Shown piece after piece: positions 33,992-43,111 of a stretch of 64,000 bases of DNA. The stretch covers positions 62,001 through 126,000 of the forward strand of contig QMIT01000013.1 in NCBI GenBank assembly GCA_024434115.1, given 5' to 3'. Below the pieces are notes generated by a model. That model had not been told where the DNA came from. It did no database searches and saw nothing but the letters and a program-made list of their open reading frames with translations. Position numbers and translations under genes: made by a program. Origin of the DNA: Chloroflexota bacterium. GTDB lineage: Bacteria > Chloroflexota > Anaerolineae > Aggregatilineales > J027. The stretch's first letter is position 1. Every line of letters starts with the position of its first letter.

Positions 33992-36271
33992 ATGCGAAAC
34001 AAACAGATGCGAACTCTCAACCTCTCATTGGCACTTTTGGCGCTTGCTGTCATGACGATTGGCCCCTTATGGTGGCCCGCACAAGCACAGGATAATCCGA
34101 CTCCGACACCAGACCGTCAGGAAATTCAAACCATCGGTATTTATGAAAAATTCGAAATTACCCTTGAAGTGCCGGGTGAAATCACCAACCCCTATGACTG
34201 GGGCGAGGTGCAGGTGTGGGGCAATTTTACGGCCCGCAGCGGACAAACCTACCAAGTTCCGGCTTTTTATATGCAGCCCTATGAACAGACCTGCGAAGAG
34301 GACTGCCAAACAGAAATTCTCGCCCCGTTTGGTGAGGGTGAATGGCGATTGCGCTTTGCTCCCACTGAATTGGGTTTATGGCGCTACAATGTGCGGGCTA
34401 AGGTCGGGGATGCTACTGAAGTAAATCTCACGGCGGGTAGCTTTGAGGCAGTGGAATCCGCTGACCCCGGTTTTGTGCGGACAACCGGACGCTATTTTGA
34501 ATTTGAAAACGGTACTCCCTATTTCCCAATTGGTCACAACTTGGGTTGGTCATGGTCGCAGGGTGGGGGAATTTTTACCTATTTGGCTTGGCTTGATAAA
34601 TTATCCGCTGTGGGTGGCAATTATGCGCGTCTTTATATAGATACCCCTTGGTTTATCGGCCTTGAATGGAATGCTCCTGCTGGGCAATATGATGAAGAAG
34701 GCCAGCAGTCGGCATGGCGTTTGGATACTCTCCTAGAGGCAGCCCAAACACGCGGTATCTATCTGCAATTGGTTTTGGTGTGGAGTCAGGCCTTTACCCA
34801 ATATACGGGTGTGCCCGTCGCCGTTCCCCCTACGCCTGCTCGCCCCGCCATTGATGCCGATTTTGACAACAATCCCTACAACAAAACCTATGGCGGCGTG
34901 ATTAGCGAACCCAATGATGTTTGGACGGATCGTAATGCCGAAGCCTTGTTGACAAACCGCCTACACTACATCGCGGCGCGTTGGGGTTATAGCACCACTA
35001 TTTTTGCGTGGGAAATCACCGACGCACTGGACTCGATTGAGGGGTTTAACCCAACTACTGCCAATACTTGGTTGGATCGTATGATTTTGGCTCTGCGTGA
35101 AGCGGATGCTTATAGCCATTTGGTGACTGTCGGCACGGATAACGTCCAGCAGGATATTTTAGCCAACCCCTTGCTGGATTTTGCGCAGGCGCAGGTCTAT
35201 CAAGCCCGCCCGATTGAACAGGCCAAAGATCAGGTGACGGCGGTTCTCAATGGCCTGACTGATGTGACCACCTTTACGGATCGTCCGGTGCTGCTAAACG
35301 AATTTTCGCTTAATCCTTGGTTTGAGCCAACCGCTGATGACCCAAGCGGCGTTCACATTCAAGACACCATTTGGCCTGCTGCCTTGTCGGGGTCGGCGGG
35401 TGGGGCGATGTCATGGTGGTGGGATACTTATCTTGATCCACAAGATTTGTATCGTCTATACACGCCGCTCCAAAGATTTACCGACGGAATTGCATGGAAC
35501 AGCCTCAATCTACAACCCGTTGATGCCGCGCTGGTTGCCCAGTCCGACGTAACTTATGAGCCATTGCGTATTGAAGAATTTAACCGCACTTTTCGGGATG
35601 GTGCGGCCTCAGCCGAGGTCTATCGCATTACGGGGGATGGTGTTTTCCCGCCCTCAACCCAACTTTCCAGCTATCTCTATGGCAGCAAATTTAACGCCGA
35701 AAATCGCCACCCTCACACCTATCTGATTTTCCCACCCGTGGATACCACCATGCGGATTGGGATTCAAAATGTCTCAACTGCCGCTGGAGCGCAGTTGGTC
35801 GTAACAGTAGATGGGCAGGTGGCAACTCAAGTGGATTTAGCCGCTGGTACACAGGCGTTAACCATTACCTTGCCCTTAGAAGCGGGCCAGCACACGCTGA
35901 TTTTGGATAATTTGGGTGAAGATTGGCTGCAAATCGAATATCTTGAAATTGAGGCCTATACGTCACCGATGCGTGCCATTGTGTTGACCGACCCTGCTGC
36001 TGGCATTGCCCTTGCATGGGTGCATCACCGCGACTATACATGGGAGACAGTGCTGGCGGGGGATGCCATTATGCCCTTGCCCTATGAACTTCAACTGCCG
36101 GGGATGGGCGTCGGAGAGTATCGGGTGGAATATTGGGACACGATTACGGGCAATGTGGTGGGCGAGGAGCGCGTCCTGCTGACCACCGAAGGCGACACGC
36201 TTAATTTGAGCCTGCCTCTGATAAACACTCAATTAGCCCTGCGTGTTTTCCGTATCGCTGGCCCGACATAG
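33992..36271 (+). CDS. Secreted DUF5060-type glycoside hydrolase
   Basis: Large exported protein, 759 residues from the start chosen here. A signal peptide ends near WWPAQAQ. An N-terminal immunoglobulin-like DUF5060 domain follows (IYEKFEITLEVPGEITNPY, FTARSGQTYQVPAFY). Next is a glycosidase barrel with FPIGHNLGWSW, NYARLYIDTPWFIGLEW, FAWEITDALD (acid Glu likely) and PVLLNEFSLNPW (nucleophile Glu likely), then two C-terminal beta domains. DUF5060 proteins include apiosidases and other clan GH-A enzymes. The open frame extends 30 codons further upstream to 33902, but that part does not look like a signal peptide. I placed the start at ATG 33992, without a strong ribosome binding site. It is divergent from the GAF-PAS kinase gene. 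Confidence 0.8.
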   Translation: MRNKQMRTLNLSLALLALAVMTIGPLWWPAQAQDNPTPTPDRQEIQTIGIYEKFEITLEVPGEITNPYDWGEVQVWGNFTARSGQTYQVPAFYMQPYEQTCEEDCQTEILAPFGEGEWRLRFAPTELGLWRYNVRAKVGDATEVNLTAGSFEAVESADPGFVRTTGRYFEFENGTPYFPIGHNLGWSWSQGGGIFTYLAWLDKLSAVGGNYARLYIDTPWFIGLEWNAPAGQYDEEGQQSAWRLDTLLEAAQTRGIYLQLVLVWSQAFTQYTGVPVAVPPTPARPAIDADFDNNPYNKTYGGVISEPNDVWTDRNAEALLTNRLHYIAARWGYSTTIFAWEITDALDSIEGFNPTTANTWLDRMILALREADAYSHLVTVGTDNVQQDILANPLLDFAQAQVYQARPIEQAKDQVTAVLNGLTDVTTFTDRPVLLNEFSLNPWFEPTADDPSGVHIQDTIWPAALSGSAGGAMSWWWDTYLDPQDLYRLYTPLQRFTDGIAWNSLNLQPVDAALVAQSDVTYEPLRIEEFNRTFRDGAASAEVYRITGDGVFPPSTQLSSYLYGSKFNAENRHPHTYLIFPPVDTTMRIGIQNVSTAAGAQLVVTVDGQVATQVDLAAGTQALTITLPLEAGQHTLILDNLGEDWLQIEYLEIEAYTSPMRAIVLTDPAAGIALAWVHHRDYTWETVLAGDAIMPLPYELQLPGMGVGEYRVEYWDTITGNVVGEERVLLTTEGDTLNLSLPLINTQLALRVFRIAGPT

Positions 36272-36274
36272 GGA

Positions 36275-36306
36275 ACAAAAAGAGGCCAACTCACTGGTTA
36301 GCCTCT
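36275..36306 (-). terminator. Terminator of the HtrA-type gene
   Basis: Inverted repeat agaggccaac (36281-36290) and gttagcctct (36297-36306), with one G-T pair. On the minus strand it is followed by TTTTTG, so it serves the HtrA-type gene; it may also stop the convergent glycosidase transcript. Confidence 0.7.
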
Positions 36307-36328
36307 GATTAGATTTAGTGGATATTGT

Positions 36329-37438
36329 TTAGGGCCGTGCCTCTAGAGTGATTTCAACGTTTTGGGTTGCCCCATCCCGGATGATCGTCACCGTTACGAC
36401 ATCTCCCGGTTGCGTTGTATCCAGAAAACTGACCAAATCGCTCATGCTGGCGACGGGTGTGCCATTAATCGCCGTAATCACGTCTCCCGATATGCTCAGA
36501 CGCCCAAGCGACGTCCGAATTTCATTACTCGAACCGCGAATTCCGGCCTCGGCTGCTGGGCCACCTCGTTGAAGATCGCCCACCAATACCCCTTTGGTAT
36601 CAGTAGGCAGGTTCATCGCCTCGATTTGCTCAGGGCGCAGCGTATTGCCTGTGATGCCAAGCCACGTATGTTCATAGTTGCCATATTGAATCAAATAGGG
36701 CACAACCCGCCGCACCGTATTGGAGGGCACCGAAAAACTCACGCCAGAATTACTGCCGGATTCGGTATTGATGGCGGTGTTGACCCCAATCACATTGCCC
36801 GACATATCCAGCAGAGGGCCACCGCTGTTACCGGGGTTAATGGCCGCATCGGTCTGAATGACTTCGGGGATGCTAAAATTGCTTTCGGCGGTTAGGCTGC
36901 GATCAAGGGCACTGACGATCCCGGTGGTCAGCGTAAACGATTGTCCAAATGGATTGCCGATTGCCAAGACCTGCTGTCCGACAAATACCTGATCCGAATC
37001 GCCGAGAGTAACGGGGTATAAAGTCAGCCCGGATGGGTCAATTTTGATGACCGCCAAATCGGAATCGGGGTCACGCCCAACTACCGACGCCTCCCGAATC
37101 GTGCCATCTGCAAAGGTGACTTCGATATATTGAGCGCCCTCGGCTACATGATTGTTGGTGACAATATGGCCGTCCGTGTCAATTACAAATCCACTACCTT
37201 CACCAAACGCATTGGCTTTGACGACGGATATATTGACGACGGATTGTATCGCCTGCTCATAAAGCTGATTGAGACTCAACTCGGTGGTATTGGGTTGATA
37301 GGGTGCGCCCGAAGGCAGAGGGTCGAGACGACTGCGGTTATCTTGGGCCTGTACCCCAACGACGACTCCGATGGCGAACACCGAAGCGCATACCATAACA
37401 ATAACACTCATCCACATGAGACGCTTCATCGCGTTCAT
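36329..37438 (-). CDS. HtrA/DegP-type trypsin-like serine protease with PDZ domain
   Basis: Envelope quality-control protease, 369 residues. An N-terminal hydrophobic segment (residues 5-32) acts as signal or anchor. The catalytic triad is visible: His in IVTNNHVAEG, Asp in DPDSDLAVIKID and Ser in INPGNSGGPLLDMSG. A single C-terminal PDZ domain has GVLVGDLQRGGPAAEAGI and GDVITAINGTPVASMSDLVS. The ATG is preceded by GGGAGG at a slightly long spacing (11 bases), and 37438 is the best start. It stands alone between a glycosidase gene (convergent) and a LysM glycosidase gene upstream. Confidence 0.94.
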   Translation of the reverse strand: MNAMKRLMWMSVIVMVCASVFAIGVVVGVQAQDNRSRLDPLPSGAPYQPNTTELSLNQLYEQAIQSVVNISVVKANAFGEGSGFVIDTDGHIVTNNHVAEGAQYIEVTFADGTIREASVVGRDPDSDLAVIKIDPSGLTLYPVTLGDSDQVFVGQQVLAIGNPFGQSFTLTTGIVSALDRSLTAESNFSIPEVIQTDAAINPGNSGGPLLDMSGNVIGVNTAINTESGSNSGVSFSVPSNTVRRVVPYLIQYGNYEHTWLGITGNTLRPEQIEAMNLPTDTKGVLVGDLQRGGPAAEAGIRGSSNEIRTSLGRLSISGDVITAINGTPVASMSDLVSFLDTTQPGDVVTVTIIRDGATQNVEITLEARP

Positions 37439-37588
37439 ACCAATTCATTCCTCCCTACACATCACTTGTGAATTGGAAACCAATAATCCAGCATAGTCGG
37501 ATTTTGTTATCACTTTAGATGCGATTTGTAAAAAATCTATTACCCGAAGGTTGTGTATACCTTAAAACTTTATGAGGAAAAATTGGCA

Positions 37589-37629
37589 AAGAAAAAGCCC
37601 CCTAAACCTGCTCAGTAGGCAAGGGGGCT
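37589..37629 (-). terminator. Terminator of the LysM glycosidase gene
   Basis: Perfect 8-bp GC-rich arms (agccccct 37596-37603, agggggct 37622-37629) followed on the minus strand by TTTTTCTTT. A canonical intrinsic terminator just downstream of the LysM gene's stop. Confidence 0.85.
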
Positions 37630-37656
37630 GTTGAAATTCCACTATTTCAGTCGAAG

Positions 37657-39330
37657 TTACTTCTCAATACCTTCGACGGCGAAGAAAACAGGCTTGGGAT
37701 TACCAGCGGGGTCAAGCAAACTCCAATAGCATTCCGTTGAGCCGATACCAAAGACCTCACAGAAATTCAGATTCCATAGGAACATTGGCCCAACAAAGCC
37801 GAGTTCATTGCCTGTCTGGAAGGCGCGAATCGTATATTGGGATTGTTCGTCTAAGCTGGTGAATTCCACAAATCCCAAGTTCGGGTTGACATCACCGGGC
37901 AGATTTTCTGAACTGGCCCAACCAAATTCCGTGACCCACAAGAAGCGTCCACTGTCATTAAATTCGCCCATGATGGCGCGGTAATCTTGCAGGGTGTTCT
38001 GGAAGAAGAAACTGGGGTGATCGTCCCATCCCGTAATTTGAGGATTGGTTTCGCAGCAGGTGGAATCGGGTGGATTGCCAAATCCAAATGGATGGATACC
38101 GATGGCATCTGCCACATTATTGACCCCAGCCTGATACATCTGGCGTAGGAAATTGCGGTCACTAATGGCGTTATCGGCGCTGTCCAAACCCGTCGGCGCA
38201 AGACCAGCACTGACGACCACCGCCGCTGAATCGGCAGCCTTGACAGCCGTATAACCGGCCCGCAGCAGATCAACATAGCCCGCCGCGCTAAGGGGTTTGC
38301 CATAAGCCTTGCCATTCCATTCCCGGCGCAGATTCGGCTCTTTCCAGATTTCATAGGCATCTACGCGACCAATATAGCGGCTTGCGAGCGCGGTCATGAA
38401 ATTGGCAAAATCCTGATTATCGGTGGGTGGGCCATTTTCTTCGGTCGCGCCGCGTGCCCAATCGGGAGCATCATACACGGTCAGCATAATGTTAAAGCCC
38501 GCGCCGTCCAGTGCATCAATCACCGTGTCAATATCGTCAAAATTGATGTTACCTTTGGTTGGTTCAAAGGTAGCCCATGAAATTTCCTGTTTCACCCAAC
38601 GCACGCCCAATTGGGTCAGCTTATCCACCACGACGCCTGTATCTTGCCCAAATAGCTGGACTTGGATGCCATAGTCGAAGGGTACAGCCGAGGCCGGAGC
38701 ACCGGACGGAGGGGCAGGGGTTGTTGCTCCTTCGGTTACGTCATCCCCCGCTGCTTCGGAGGTTTCGGCAGGCGCTGGTGTCGTGGGTGCAGGGGTGGTC
38801 GCTACAACCGCCGGGGTCGTGGCAGCAGGCAAAACAGCCCCCGGAGCGGGAATCTGAAGCTGCATCCCCACAAAAATCAGATTGGGATCCGTGATGCCAT
38901 TGACTTGGCTAATGGCTTGAACGGTTGTGCCGTATTGTAAGGCGATACGGTAAAGATTTTCCCCAGTTTTCACCACATGCACCGTTGGGCCTGCGGGTGG
39001 CGGTGTCGTTGGGGCGGGTGTTGTTGCCACCGGGGTGGTTGGCACAGGTGTCGTAGGGGTAACAGTGGGCGTTGTGCCTACCGGAATTTTTAAGACCTGC
39101 CCCACGTAGATAAGATTTGGGTTGCTGATATTGTTGGCTTGAGCGATGGCAAAAACCGTCACCCCATATTGACGGGCAATTCCGTACAGGCTTTCGCCGC
39201 GCTGAACCACATGTTGCGTAGGCTGTTGCCCACCATCTTGGGCCGATGCGAGACGGGGTGCAAGGATAAGAACGCTCACCATTATCGCCAACAACCCGAT
39301 GGCGATGAATAAACGGTAGACACGTTGCAT
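37657..39330 (-). CDS. Secreted protein with two LysM domains and a clan GH-A-type barrel
   Basis: Exported protein of 557 residues. The signal peptide ends near RLASAQ. Two LysM modules (about 38-83 and 113-158; HVVQRGESLYGIARQYGVTV and HVVKTGENLYRIALQYGTTV) bind peptidoglycan or chitin-like glycan. They are separated and followed by Thr/Pro/Ala-rich linkers. The C-terminal barrel (about 220-555) has WVKQEISWATFEP, DAYEIWKEPNLRREW, IGIHPFGFG and WVTEFGWASS. These are the GH39/GH5-like positions of acid and nucleophile Glu. In most relatives the acid motif is NEP; here it is KEP. The ATG follows AGGAGG. It likely acts on the cell wall or an attached glycan. Confidence 0.85.
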   Translation of the reverse strand: MQRVYRLFIAIGLLAIMVSVLILAPRLASAQDGGQQPTQHVVQRGESLYGIARQYGVTVFAIAQANNISNPNLIYVGQVLKIPVGTTPTVTPTTPVPTTPVATTPAPTTPPPAGPTVHVVKTGENLYRIALQYGTTVQAISQVNGITDPNLIFVGMQLQIPAPGAVLPAATTPAVVATTPAPTTPAPAETSEAAGDDVTEGATTPAPPSGAPASAVPFDYGIQVQLFGQDTGVVVDKLTQLGVRWVKQEISWATFEPTKGNINFDDIDTVIDALDGAGFNIMLTVYDAPDWARGATEENGPPTDNQDFANFMTALASRYIGRVDAYEIWKEPNLRREWNGKAYGKPLSAAGYVDLLRAGYTAVKAADSAAVVVSAGLAPTGLDSADNAISDRNFLRQMYQAGVNNVADAIGIHPFGFGNPPDSTCCETNPQITGWDDHPSFFFQNTLQDYRAIMGEFNDSGRFLWVTEFGWASSENLPGDVNPNLGFVEFTSLDEQSQYTIRAFQTGNELGFVGPMFLWNLNFCEVFGIGSTECYWSLLDPAGNPKPVFFAVEGIEK

Positions 39331-39544
39331 GGCGCTGGCCTCCTGAAGAGTTTTCGCAAAAAATCACAATTCGCTTTTAATGAATAATAGACTAACTTTA
39401 CCCATAACGCCATTTTTCGCAACATGCTATTTATCCCCTGTTTGAATGTTATTTAAGTGCTAAAATTTTTTAGACGAGTGCCGAAGTGCGCTTACAATTA
39501 TTAGGCAAGTGTTGTGTTCTCCCACCAATTGATAAGGAATTTCT

Positions 39545-40411
39545 GTGCTGCACACTGATGACTCCACCCTAGAAGTTCGGCCCCCACTGTTGCGAATTGT
39601 CGAACTCGACCACGTATTGCCGCATGAAGAACACGATCTTCAACGTTCTCAACCCTTGATGCATCGTATTGAGGCCTCTGGTATTTGGCTGCATCCACCA
39701 TTGGTCGCCCCTTTGCCAGACGTCGAAAATAAATATGTTGTGCTGGATGGTGCAAATCGTTGCCATTCGCTCAAGCATTTGGGGTATCCGCATATTTTGG
39801 TACAAGTCGTAGAGTACGAATCCGGCCAAGTCAAACTAGACACATGGAATCATGTCATCTCCGAATTGCCATTTTCGTCTATGCTGCCCCTTATTAAAGA
39901 CCTGCCTAATGTGGAGGTGCAGGAATCGGACATTTTGACGGCGCGTGCAACGTTGGCCCGACGTGAAGCACTGGCCTATGTGGTCGAAATTGCCTCGCGC
40001 ACCGCTTACATCCTAACTACACCTGACCTCAGCCTAAAAGCGCGTAATCGCCACCTGATTGACCTTGTGGACTGCTATCGCCAAGCTGGAAAACTGGATC
40101 GCCTCAACAGCCACGACCCCGGCCTTGTTCTCCAGATGTTCCCGACCTCAACCGCCCTGATTGTTTTTCCGCATTACGAACCAGCCGAGATCATGGTGGC
40201 GGCGCGTGACCAAATCTTGCTGCCCCCCGGCATCTCACGGCATATTATTCAGGGTAGGGCGATGCGTCTGAATTATCCCTTAGAGGCCTTACGCGACCCG
40301 CGTCTTTCAGTCACCGAGAAGAATGTCGCTCTTGAAAAATGGATGATAGGGAAGATTTCCCAACGGGCCGTGCGTTTTTATGCCGAATCCACCTATTTGT
40401 TTGATGAGTAG
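39545..40411 (+). CDS. ParB/Srx-fold protein, SbnI/SerK-like (possible free-serine kinase)
   Basis: Protein of 288 residues with an N-terminal ParB/sulfiredoxin-fold domain. The N-terminal part reads LLRIVELDHVLPHEEHDLQR, then GIWLHPPLVAPL and VVLDGANRCHSLKHLG. This layout, with Glu28/Glu29 and Asp68-Gly69 plus Arg72, fits the SbnI/SerK group that phosphorylates free serine, better than chromosome-partition ParB: no HTH domain follows. The C-terminal half (IVFPHYEPAEIMVAARDQIL, LPPGISRHII) also resembles SbnI-like proteins. The start is GTG with AAGGA upstream. It is 18 bp before an esterase gene. Function as a serine kinase is inference from family layout. Confidence 0.7.
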   Translation: MLHTDDSTLEVRPPLLRIVELDHVLPHEEHDLQRSQPLMHRIEASGIWLHPPLVAPLPDVENKYVVLDGANRCHSLKHLGYPHILVQVVEYESGQVKLDTWNHVISELPFSSMLPLIKDLPNVEVQESDILTARATLARREALAYVVEIASRTAYILTTPDLSLKARNRHLIDLVDCYRQAGKLDRLNSHDPGLVLQMFPTSTALIVFPHYEPAEIMVAARDQILLPPGISRHIIQGRAMRLNYPLEALRDPRLSVTEKNVALEKWMIGKISQRAVRFYAESTYLFDE

Positions 40412-40429
40412 TATCTATTGGAGGCTGCC

Positions 40430-41641
40430 ATGAAACGTTTTTGCCTATCGGTCTTGGTGCTGGTGGCAGCGTTGTCGTTTCCGTTGTCGGTGCCCAAGCT
40501 GCACGCCCAAGAAAATTACGCTACCTTTGCTGAATTCCAAACCGCCCTCGATCAGGCCGTTGCTAGTGGAGACATTGATCCGTTTTGGGAGACAATAGTT
40601 GCCAGTGGTCAAATGCCCCTAATTTGGGATCATATCTGTGTTTTTCTCTATCGTGGGGATGCCAGCAAAGTTGAATGGCGTGGCGACTTCAGCGGTTGGG
40701 AAAGCACCCCCATGACGCTCGGTGAACAACAGGGGGATACTGATTTATGGATGTTGGTGAAATTGTTTCCCCTAGATGCCCGCCTTGACTATAAAATTGT
40801 ACTCAATGGCTCGGAATGGATTCTTGATCCCCTTAATCCTTATCAGCAGTTAGGTGGCTTTGGGCCAAATTCCGAGTTGCGGATGCCAGAATTCATCTAT
40901 CCAGCCGATACCATTCCACGTGACGACATTGCAAAAGGGAAGGTGGACGAGCAAGTGGTGATAACGAGCAGCAATTTGGGCTATAAAATCGCCTATCGCG
41001 TCTATACCCCTGCCGATTACGCCAATCTGGATACCCTGCCCGTTATTTATGTCACCGATGGTCAGGAATATGCCCATGACCAGATGGGTAGTATGGTGAC
41101 GGTCTTGGATAATCTCATTGCTGATGCCCAAATTCAACCTGTTATTGCCGTTTTTGTGGATCCTCGTAACCCCGACAGCCCAACGAGCAATCGGCGCGAA
41201 AGCCAGTACATCACCAACGATGATTTTGGCGCATTTTTGGCCGAAGAACTTGTGCCAGCGATTGACGCGACCTATAAAACCGACCCGCGCCCCGAAGCCC
41301 GTGCCATATTGGGGACATCCCTCGGCGGCCTCAATTCCGCTTACATGGGCTTGACCCATTCCGAGGTCTTTGGCCTTTTGGCGATTCAGTCCCCGGCCTT
41401 CTGGGTAGATACAACCGTAGTAGACGCCTATGAAGAATTAGACCGCCTGCCCCTCAAAATTTTCATGAGTCAGGGGTCTATTTGGGATGACATCGAAAAC
41501 ACCCGCCGCCTACGGGATATTTTTGGGGCCAAAGGGTATCCTATCATGTTTATTGAAACCCCCGATGGTCATTCATGGGGTAATTGGCGGACACTGTTGG
41601 ATGATCTGTTGATTTATTTCTTTGGCAACGAAAAAAACTGA
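40430..41641 (+). CDS. Secreted esterase (enterochelin-esterase/esterase D-like) with N-terminal E-set domain
   Basis: Exported alpha/beta-hydrolase, 403 residues. The signal peptide ends near KLHAQ. An early beta domain of the CBM48/E-set type (VEWRGDFSGWESTPM, RLDYKIVLNGSEWILDPLNP) precedes the hydrolase. The hydrolase has the nucleophile elbow GTSLGGLNSAYMG (Ser) and a late His in PDGHSWGNWRTLL. Similar two-domain proteins are ferulic-acid or enterobactin esterase relatives, so cleavage of an ester-linked side chain on a glycan or siderophore is plausible. ATG 40430 follows GGAGG by 5 bases. The TTG at 40418 overlaps that site and is not the start. Confidence 0.87.
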   Translation: MKRFCLSVLVLVAALSFPLSVPKLHAQENYATFAEFQTALDQAVASGDIDPFWETIVASGQMPLIWDHICVFLYRGDASKVEWRGDFSGWESTPMTLGEQQGDTDLWMLVKLFPLDARLDYKIVLNGSEWILDPLNPYQQLGGFGPNSELRMPEFIYPADTIPRDDIAKGKVDEQVVITSSNLGYKIAYRVYTPADYANLDTLPVIYVTDGQEYAHDQMGSMVTVLDNLIADAQIQPVIAVFVDPRNPDSPTSNRRESQYITNDDFGAFLAEELVPAIDATYKTDPRPEARAILGTSLGGLNSAYMGLTHSEVFGLLAIQSPAFWVDTTVVDAYEELDRLPLKIFMSQGSIWDDIENTRRLRDIFGAKGYPIMFIETPDGHSWGNWRTLLDDLLIYFFGNEKN

Positions 41642-41648
41642 GGAACTC

Positions 41649-42074
41649 ATGAGCCTTTCCGCGAAAGAAGTTTTATCCCAAACCCCTCTGTATACTGACG
41701 AGGTGATATACACCCTCATCAAACTGCCTGCCAGCGCGATTTGGGCTGGAGCAGGGGTCTTGGCGGATTTAGGTGAATCCTTTAGCGCCCTAATCGCCGA
41801 CAAAGATGAAGTCACGTTGATAATGGCATTAGAGGCATGGCAGGAAGAATACTTCAAACGCCTGCCGGGGGCCGAACAACACGGTGAATTTCGCCTCATC
41901 ACGTTTGACATGATATTAGAGTTTTCATTGACAGGGTTTATGGCACTGGTCGCTACTATTTTGGCGGAGGCGGGGGTGTCGGTGATCCCGCTCGGTGCGT
42001 TCTCGCGTGACCATGTGCTTGTCCCCGCCGATTCCTTTGAAAAAGCATGGGCCGCCCTGCAAGCATCGAAGTAA
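41649..42074 (+). CDS. ACT-like domain protein
   Basis: Small protein of 141 residues. The C-terminal half (GEFRLITFDMILEFSLTGFM, LAEAGVSVIPLGAFSRDHVL) matches the ACT/CASTOR-like domain that senses amino acids in many stand-alone bacterial proteins. The N-terminal half has no named fold for me. I placed the start at ATG 41649, with GAGGA immediately upstream. A longer frame begins inside the previous gene, in another frame, and is less likely. It starts 7 bp after the esterase stop, so it is co-transcribed. Confidence 0.75.
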   Translation: MSLSAKEVLSQTPLYTDEVIYTLIKLPASAIWAGAGVLADLGESFSALIADKDEVTLIMALEAWQEEYFKRLPGAEQHGEFRLITFDMILEFSLTGFMALVATILAEAGVSVIPLGAFSRDHVLVPADSFEKAWAALQASK

Positions 42075-42087
42075 GGACAAAAGCACT

Positions 42088-42474
42088 ATGACCATCAATT
42101 TTTTCGAGCCGGGGGATGTGCCACAACCGCCGGACAAAGTGAAGATTGAGCTATTAGAGGTTGAACCCTATCCTGATAAATGGCGCGTCAAACTGCGCGT
42201 GCATGTAACGCCATTTTTGCAACGACCCAACCTCGAAATCGTGCTGCGGCGTGAAATAGGTGGGGAGGAGCGCCCCGTCGCCAATCTCAGCATTATCGAA
42301 ACGATGCACCCCCGTATGGAATTTACCATACACATTCGTGGGGTATCCGATCCGGTGGGGGATTATCGTGTTTCCGCCAGCCTCTATTATCGGGATGAGA
42401 TGAAAGAGGGCGAGGACGAGCCGCCGCCCCCTGTGCAAAAAGATGCTCGTGAATTGAAACTGACCATAAGCTGA
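42088..42474 (+). CDS. Hypothetical 128-aa beta-rich protein
   Basis: Unrecognised small soluble protein, 14 bp after the ACT-like gene. It is made of regular beta-strand-like segments (KVKIELLEVEPYPDKWRVKL, LEIVLRREIGGEERPVANLS) and an acidic proline-containing end (EGEDEPPPPVQKDARELKL). An immunoglobulin/C2-like beta-sandwich is a fair guess but not proven. The ATG at 42088 has TAAGGA upstream at a long spacing. The frame extends upstream into the previous gene, where it is only a shadow. Confidence 0.65.
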   Translation: MTINFFEPGDVPQPPDKVKIELLEVEPYPDKWRVKLRVHVTPFLQRPNLEIVLRREIGGEERPVANLSIIETMHPRMEFTIHIRGVSDPVGDYRVSASLYYRDEMKEGEDEPPPPVQKDARELKLTIS

Positions 42475-42497
42475 GTCAACCTCATGAGGAGGCCAGA

Positions 42498-42902
42498 ATG
42501 TTAACCGATACCCAAATGCGCGAATTGCTGACTCGCTCAAAGGTCATTGCTGTTGTGGGGCATTCGGATAATCCGGGGCGTACCAGCTATCAAATCGCCC
42601 AATATCTGAAGCGGGCAGGTTATAAGGTCTATCCTGTTAACCCCACCGTCAGCGAAATTGATGGTGAAAAATGTTATCCCGATCTGGCCTCCGTCCCTGA
42701 ACCGATTGATATAGTCAACGCGTTCCGTCGGTCACAATATCTAGCCGACATCTTTGATGAGGCTGTTGAGGTTGGCGCGAAATCGGTGTGGGCACAATTG
42801 GGCGTGGTGGATATTTTGCTGGAAGCCAAAGCCGAAGATATAGACTACCCGTTGGTGATGGATACCTGCATCAAAGTGGTTCATGCCCGACTGGTAAGGT
42901 AA
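42498..42902 (+). CDS. CoA-binding domain protein (YccU type)
   Basis: Protein of 134 residues that is entirely a CoA-binding (Rossmann-like) domain, as in E. coli YccU. The start VIAVVGHSDNPGRTSYQIAQ is the nucleotide-binding loop, followed by GYKVYPVNPT and AKSVWAQLGV. The ATG follows GAGGAGG. It is the last of a run of four closely spaced small genes (ACT-like, beta-rich, this gene) after the esterase. The family has no confirmed enzymatic role; it may bind acyl-CoA as a sensor. Confidence 0.9.
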   Translation: MLTDTQMRELLTRSKVIAVVGHSDNPGRTSYQIAQYLKRAGYKVYPVNPTVSEIDGEKCYPDLASVPEPIDIVNAFRRSQYLADIFDEAVEVGAKSVWAQLGVVDILLEAKAEDIDYPLVMDTCIKVVHARLVR

Positions 42903-43111
42903 TTTGATGATGGGAATAGTTGAGTTTTCAACTGAAAAATACATCTTCACCACTTCTAGGGCGCTCAAGATGTCCGATTTGCATTCAACTCGAATCCAAA
43001 TTCCCCGATTTTTGAAGCAATTGACCTAGAGCGATTCGGTTTAGATGAGTATCGAGAGTATTTTTGTGTTTCGGTTGCCAACCATATCAAAATTCAAATG
43101 GGGGTGGTTCA

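Noticed and set aside
38660..39060. Periodic Thr/Pro/Ala codon repeats in the LysM gene, looking like a repeat array
   Set aside because: The periodicity is caused by the low-complexity linkers; unit lengths vary and there are no spacers, so it is not a CRISPR or tandem-repeat locus.
39545..40411. Chromosome-partition protein ParB
   Set aside because: No HTH domain follows the ParB fold, no parA is adjacent, and the layout fits SbnI/SerK better.
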